NCBI GenBank assembly: GCA_022508685.1
Contig: JAFLUS010000116.1
Location: forward strand, 1-6,316
Source of the DNA: Prevotellaceae bacterium
GTDB lineage: Bacteria > Bacteroidota > Bacteroidia > Bacteroidales > Bacteroidaceae
Direction: 5' to 3'
DNA: 6,316 nucleotides
Shown here: positions 5,586-6,316 of the stretch, one piece after another
Layout: every line of letters begins with the position of its first letter
Numbering within the stretch: the first letter of the stretch is position 1
Notes under the pieces: model-generated
The model's database searches: none
Seen by the model: only the letters and a program-made list of their open reading frames with translations
Told to the model about the DNA's origin: nothing
Position numbers and translations under genes: made by a program

Positions 5586-6316
5586 ATGGCTAAACAATTC
5601 AAAATCGAAGATTTAACCAAAGGCAACGTGTGGACACTCTCCGAGAGCGATGTCAACCAAATGCTGATTGAAGGGAAAAAAGCCGAAAACTATGCCGACC
5701 ACGAGGTACACTACATGAACATTCTCCGCCCCGTGTTCGACATCGAATACTTTAATCGCGCCGACGAAGCACGCCTGCACGAATTCGAGACACAACAATA
5801 CGACATCTTTTCCATTCCGAACGAAGGCGCCAACAACGCCATCGCCATCAAGAAACGGCAAATCAACCACGTCACCGACCTTACCCTCGAAAACGTGGCA
5901 CACCTCATGCCGCAGGACATTCTCACCCTCATCGAGCGCAATATGGGAACCGGATGGCAAGGTCTTCCCCTCGCCATTCAAGACATCATTGAATCCGCCT
6001 TCTACATCGACTGCGCCGTACTGCCTGCTTACGCCATGCACCGTGCCGGAGGCATTATCGATCGTCGCAAAGCCGATGGCTACCATGTGCTCGAAGTGGA
6101 ACGCGGCCAATGGATTGAAGGCATCTTCATCAAACCCAAACCCCGCATGGAGAAACTCCATTTCTCGTCGCCCAACTACAACCAATCCTCCAACGACGAC
6201 GGAGAAGACGAAGACGACAACGAGGACGAAGACCTGCCAGAAGACAACGATGATACCGACGATGCAGACGAGGAGGACCCCGAAACGGACGAAACCAATC
6301 CCGACATCGAAGACAT
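5586..6316 (+). CDS. Unrecognised protein with a highly acidic C-terminal tail, cut by window
   Basis: I translated this gene by hand from ATG 5586; it stays open for 243 codons to the right edge with no stop. I do not recognise the family. Residues 1-200 look like a folded, soluble, mixed-composition domain with no signal peptide or membrane segment. Distinct stretches include HYMNILRPVFDIEYFNR (42-58), LENVAHLMPQDILTLIERN (101-119) and GTGWQGLPLAIQDIIESA (121-138), which look helical, and a segment with IIDRRKADGYHVLEVERGQW (157-176). From residue 203 to the edge, 27 of 41 residues are Asp or Glu, with no Lys or Arg. Such tails can mimic nucleic acid, bind basic proteins or act as solubility tails; none is shown here. 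The start is supported by the -7 box at 5535-5542 and the short leader. It is divergent from the purH cluster and its downstream partners are outside the window. Confidence 0.85.
   Translation, partial: MAKQFKIEDLTKGNVWTLSESDVNQMLIEGKKAENYADHEVHYMNILRPVFDIEYFNRADEARLHEFETQQYDIFSIPNEGANNAIAIKKRQINHVTDLTLENVAHLMPQDILTLIERNMGTGWQGLPLAIQDIIESAFYIDCAVLPAYAMHRAGGIIDRRKADGYHVLEVERGQWIEGIFIKPKPRMEKLHFSSPNYNQSSNDDGEDEDDNEDEDLPEDNDDTDDADEEDPETDETNPDIED

Noticed and set aside
5613..6185. A 190-codon minus-strand open frame
   Set aside because: It lies opposite the plus-strand gene that has its own promoter, leader and ATG. The antisense frame has no promoter or family motif, and its end does not fit the acidic-tail coding region.

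Overview
The window looks like ordinary chromosome from a Bacteroidales bacterium, most likely Prevotella- or Bacteroides-like. Three things suggest this: both promoter candidates carry the -7 box TAnnTTTG typical of that phylum; the start codons lack convincing Shine-Dalgarno sequences; and the proteins (a fused PyrK/GltD-type oxidoreductase, a single-domain AICAR transformylase, a SerRS ending PYCGFEYLDDNNFE) match what I recall from Bacteroidales. The genus call is inference.

Layout. Positions 1-5366 hold five genes, all on the minus strand, separated by only 12, 9, 40 and 36 bp. In transcription order they are: a stand-alone AICAR transformylase (5366-4185), a 70-residue very basic protein of unknown function (4172-3960), the tRNA t6A dehydratase TcdA (3950-3108), seryl-tRNA synthetase (3067-1736), and a fused flavin/iron-sulfur oxidoreductase (1699 to the left edge, cut by the window). 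Positions 5367-5585 are a 219-bp divergent intergenic region. It has a strong -7 box facing each way, a perfect 12-bp palindrome between the leftward promoter and its first gene, and an 8-bp inverted repeat just upstream of that promoter's -7 box. From 5586 to the right edge a plus-strand gene, also cut by the window, encodes an unrecognised protein with a strongly acidic tail.

How the genes fit together. The leftward cluster reads as a housekeeping operon: a folate-dependent purine step, tRNA modification (cyclic t6A at position 37), tRNA charging with serine, and a pyridine-nucleotide/Fe-S redox enzyme. These are not steps of one pathway; shared supply to growth and translation is the most that can be said. 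I see no mobile element, CRISPR array, RNA gene, defence island or biosynthetic cluster. The items most worth a second look are the operator-like symmetry in the divergent promoter region, the acidic-tailed and basic orphan proteins, and the probable mislabelling of the fused oxidoreductase as a glutamate synthase small subunit.
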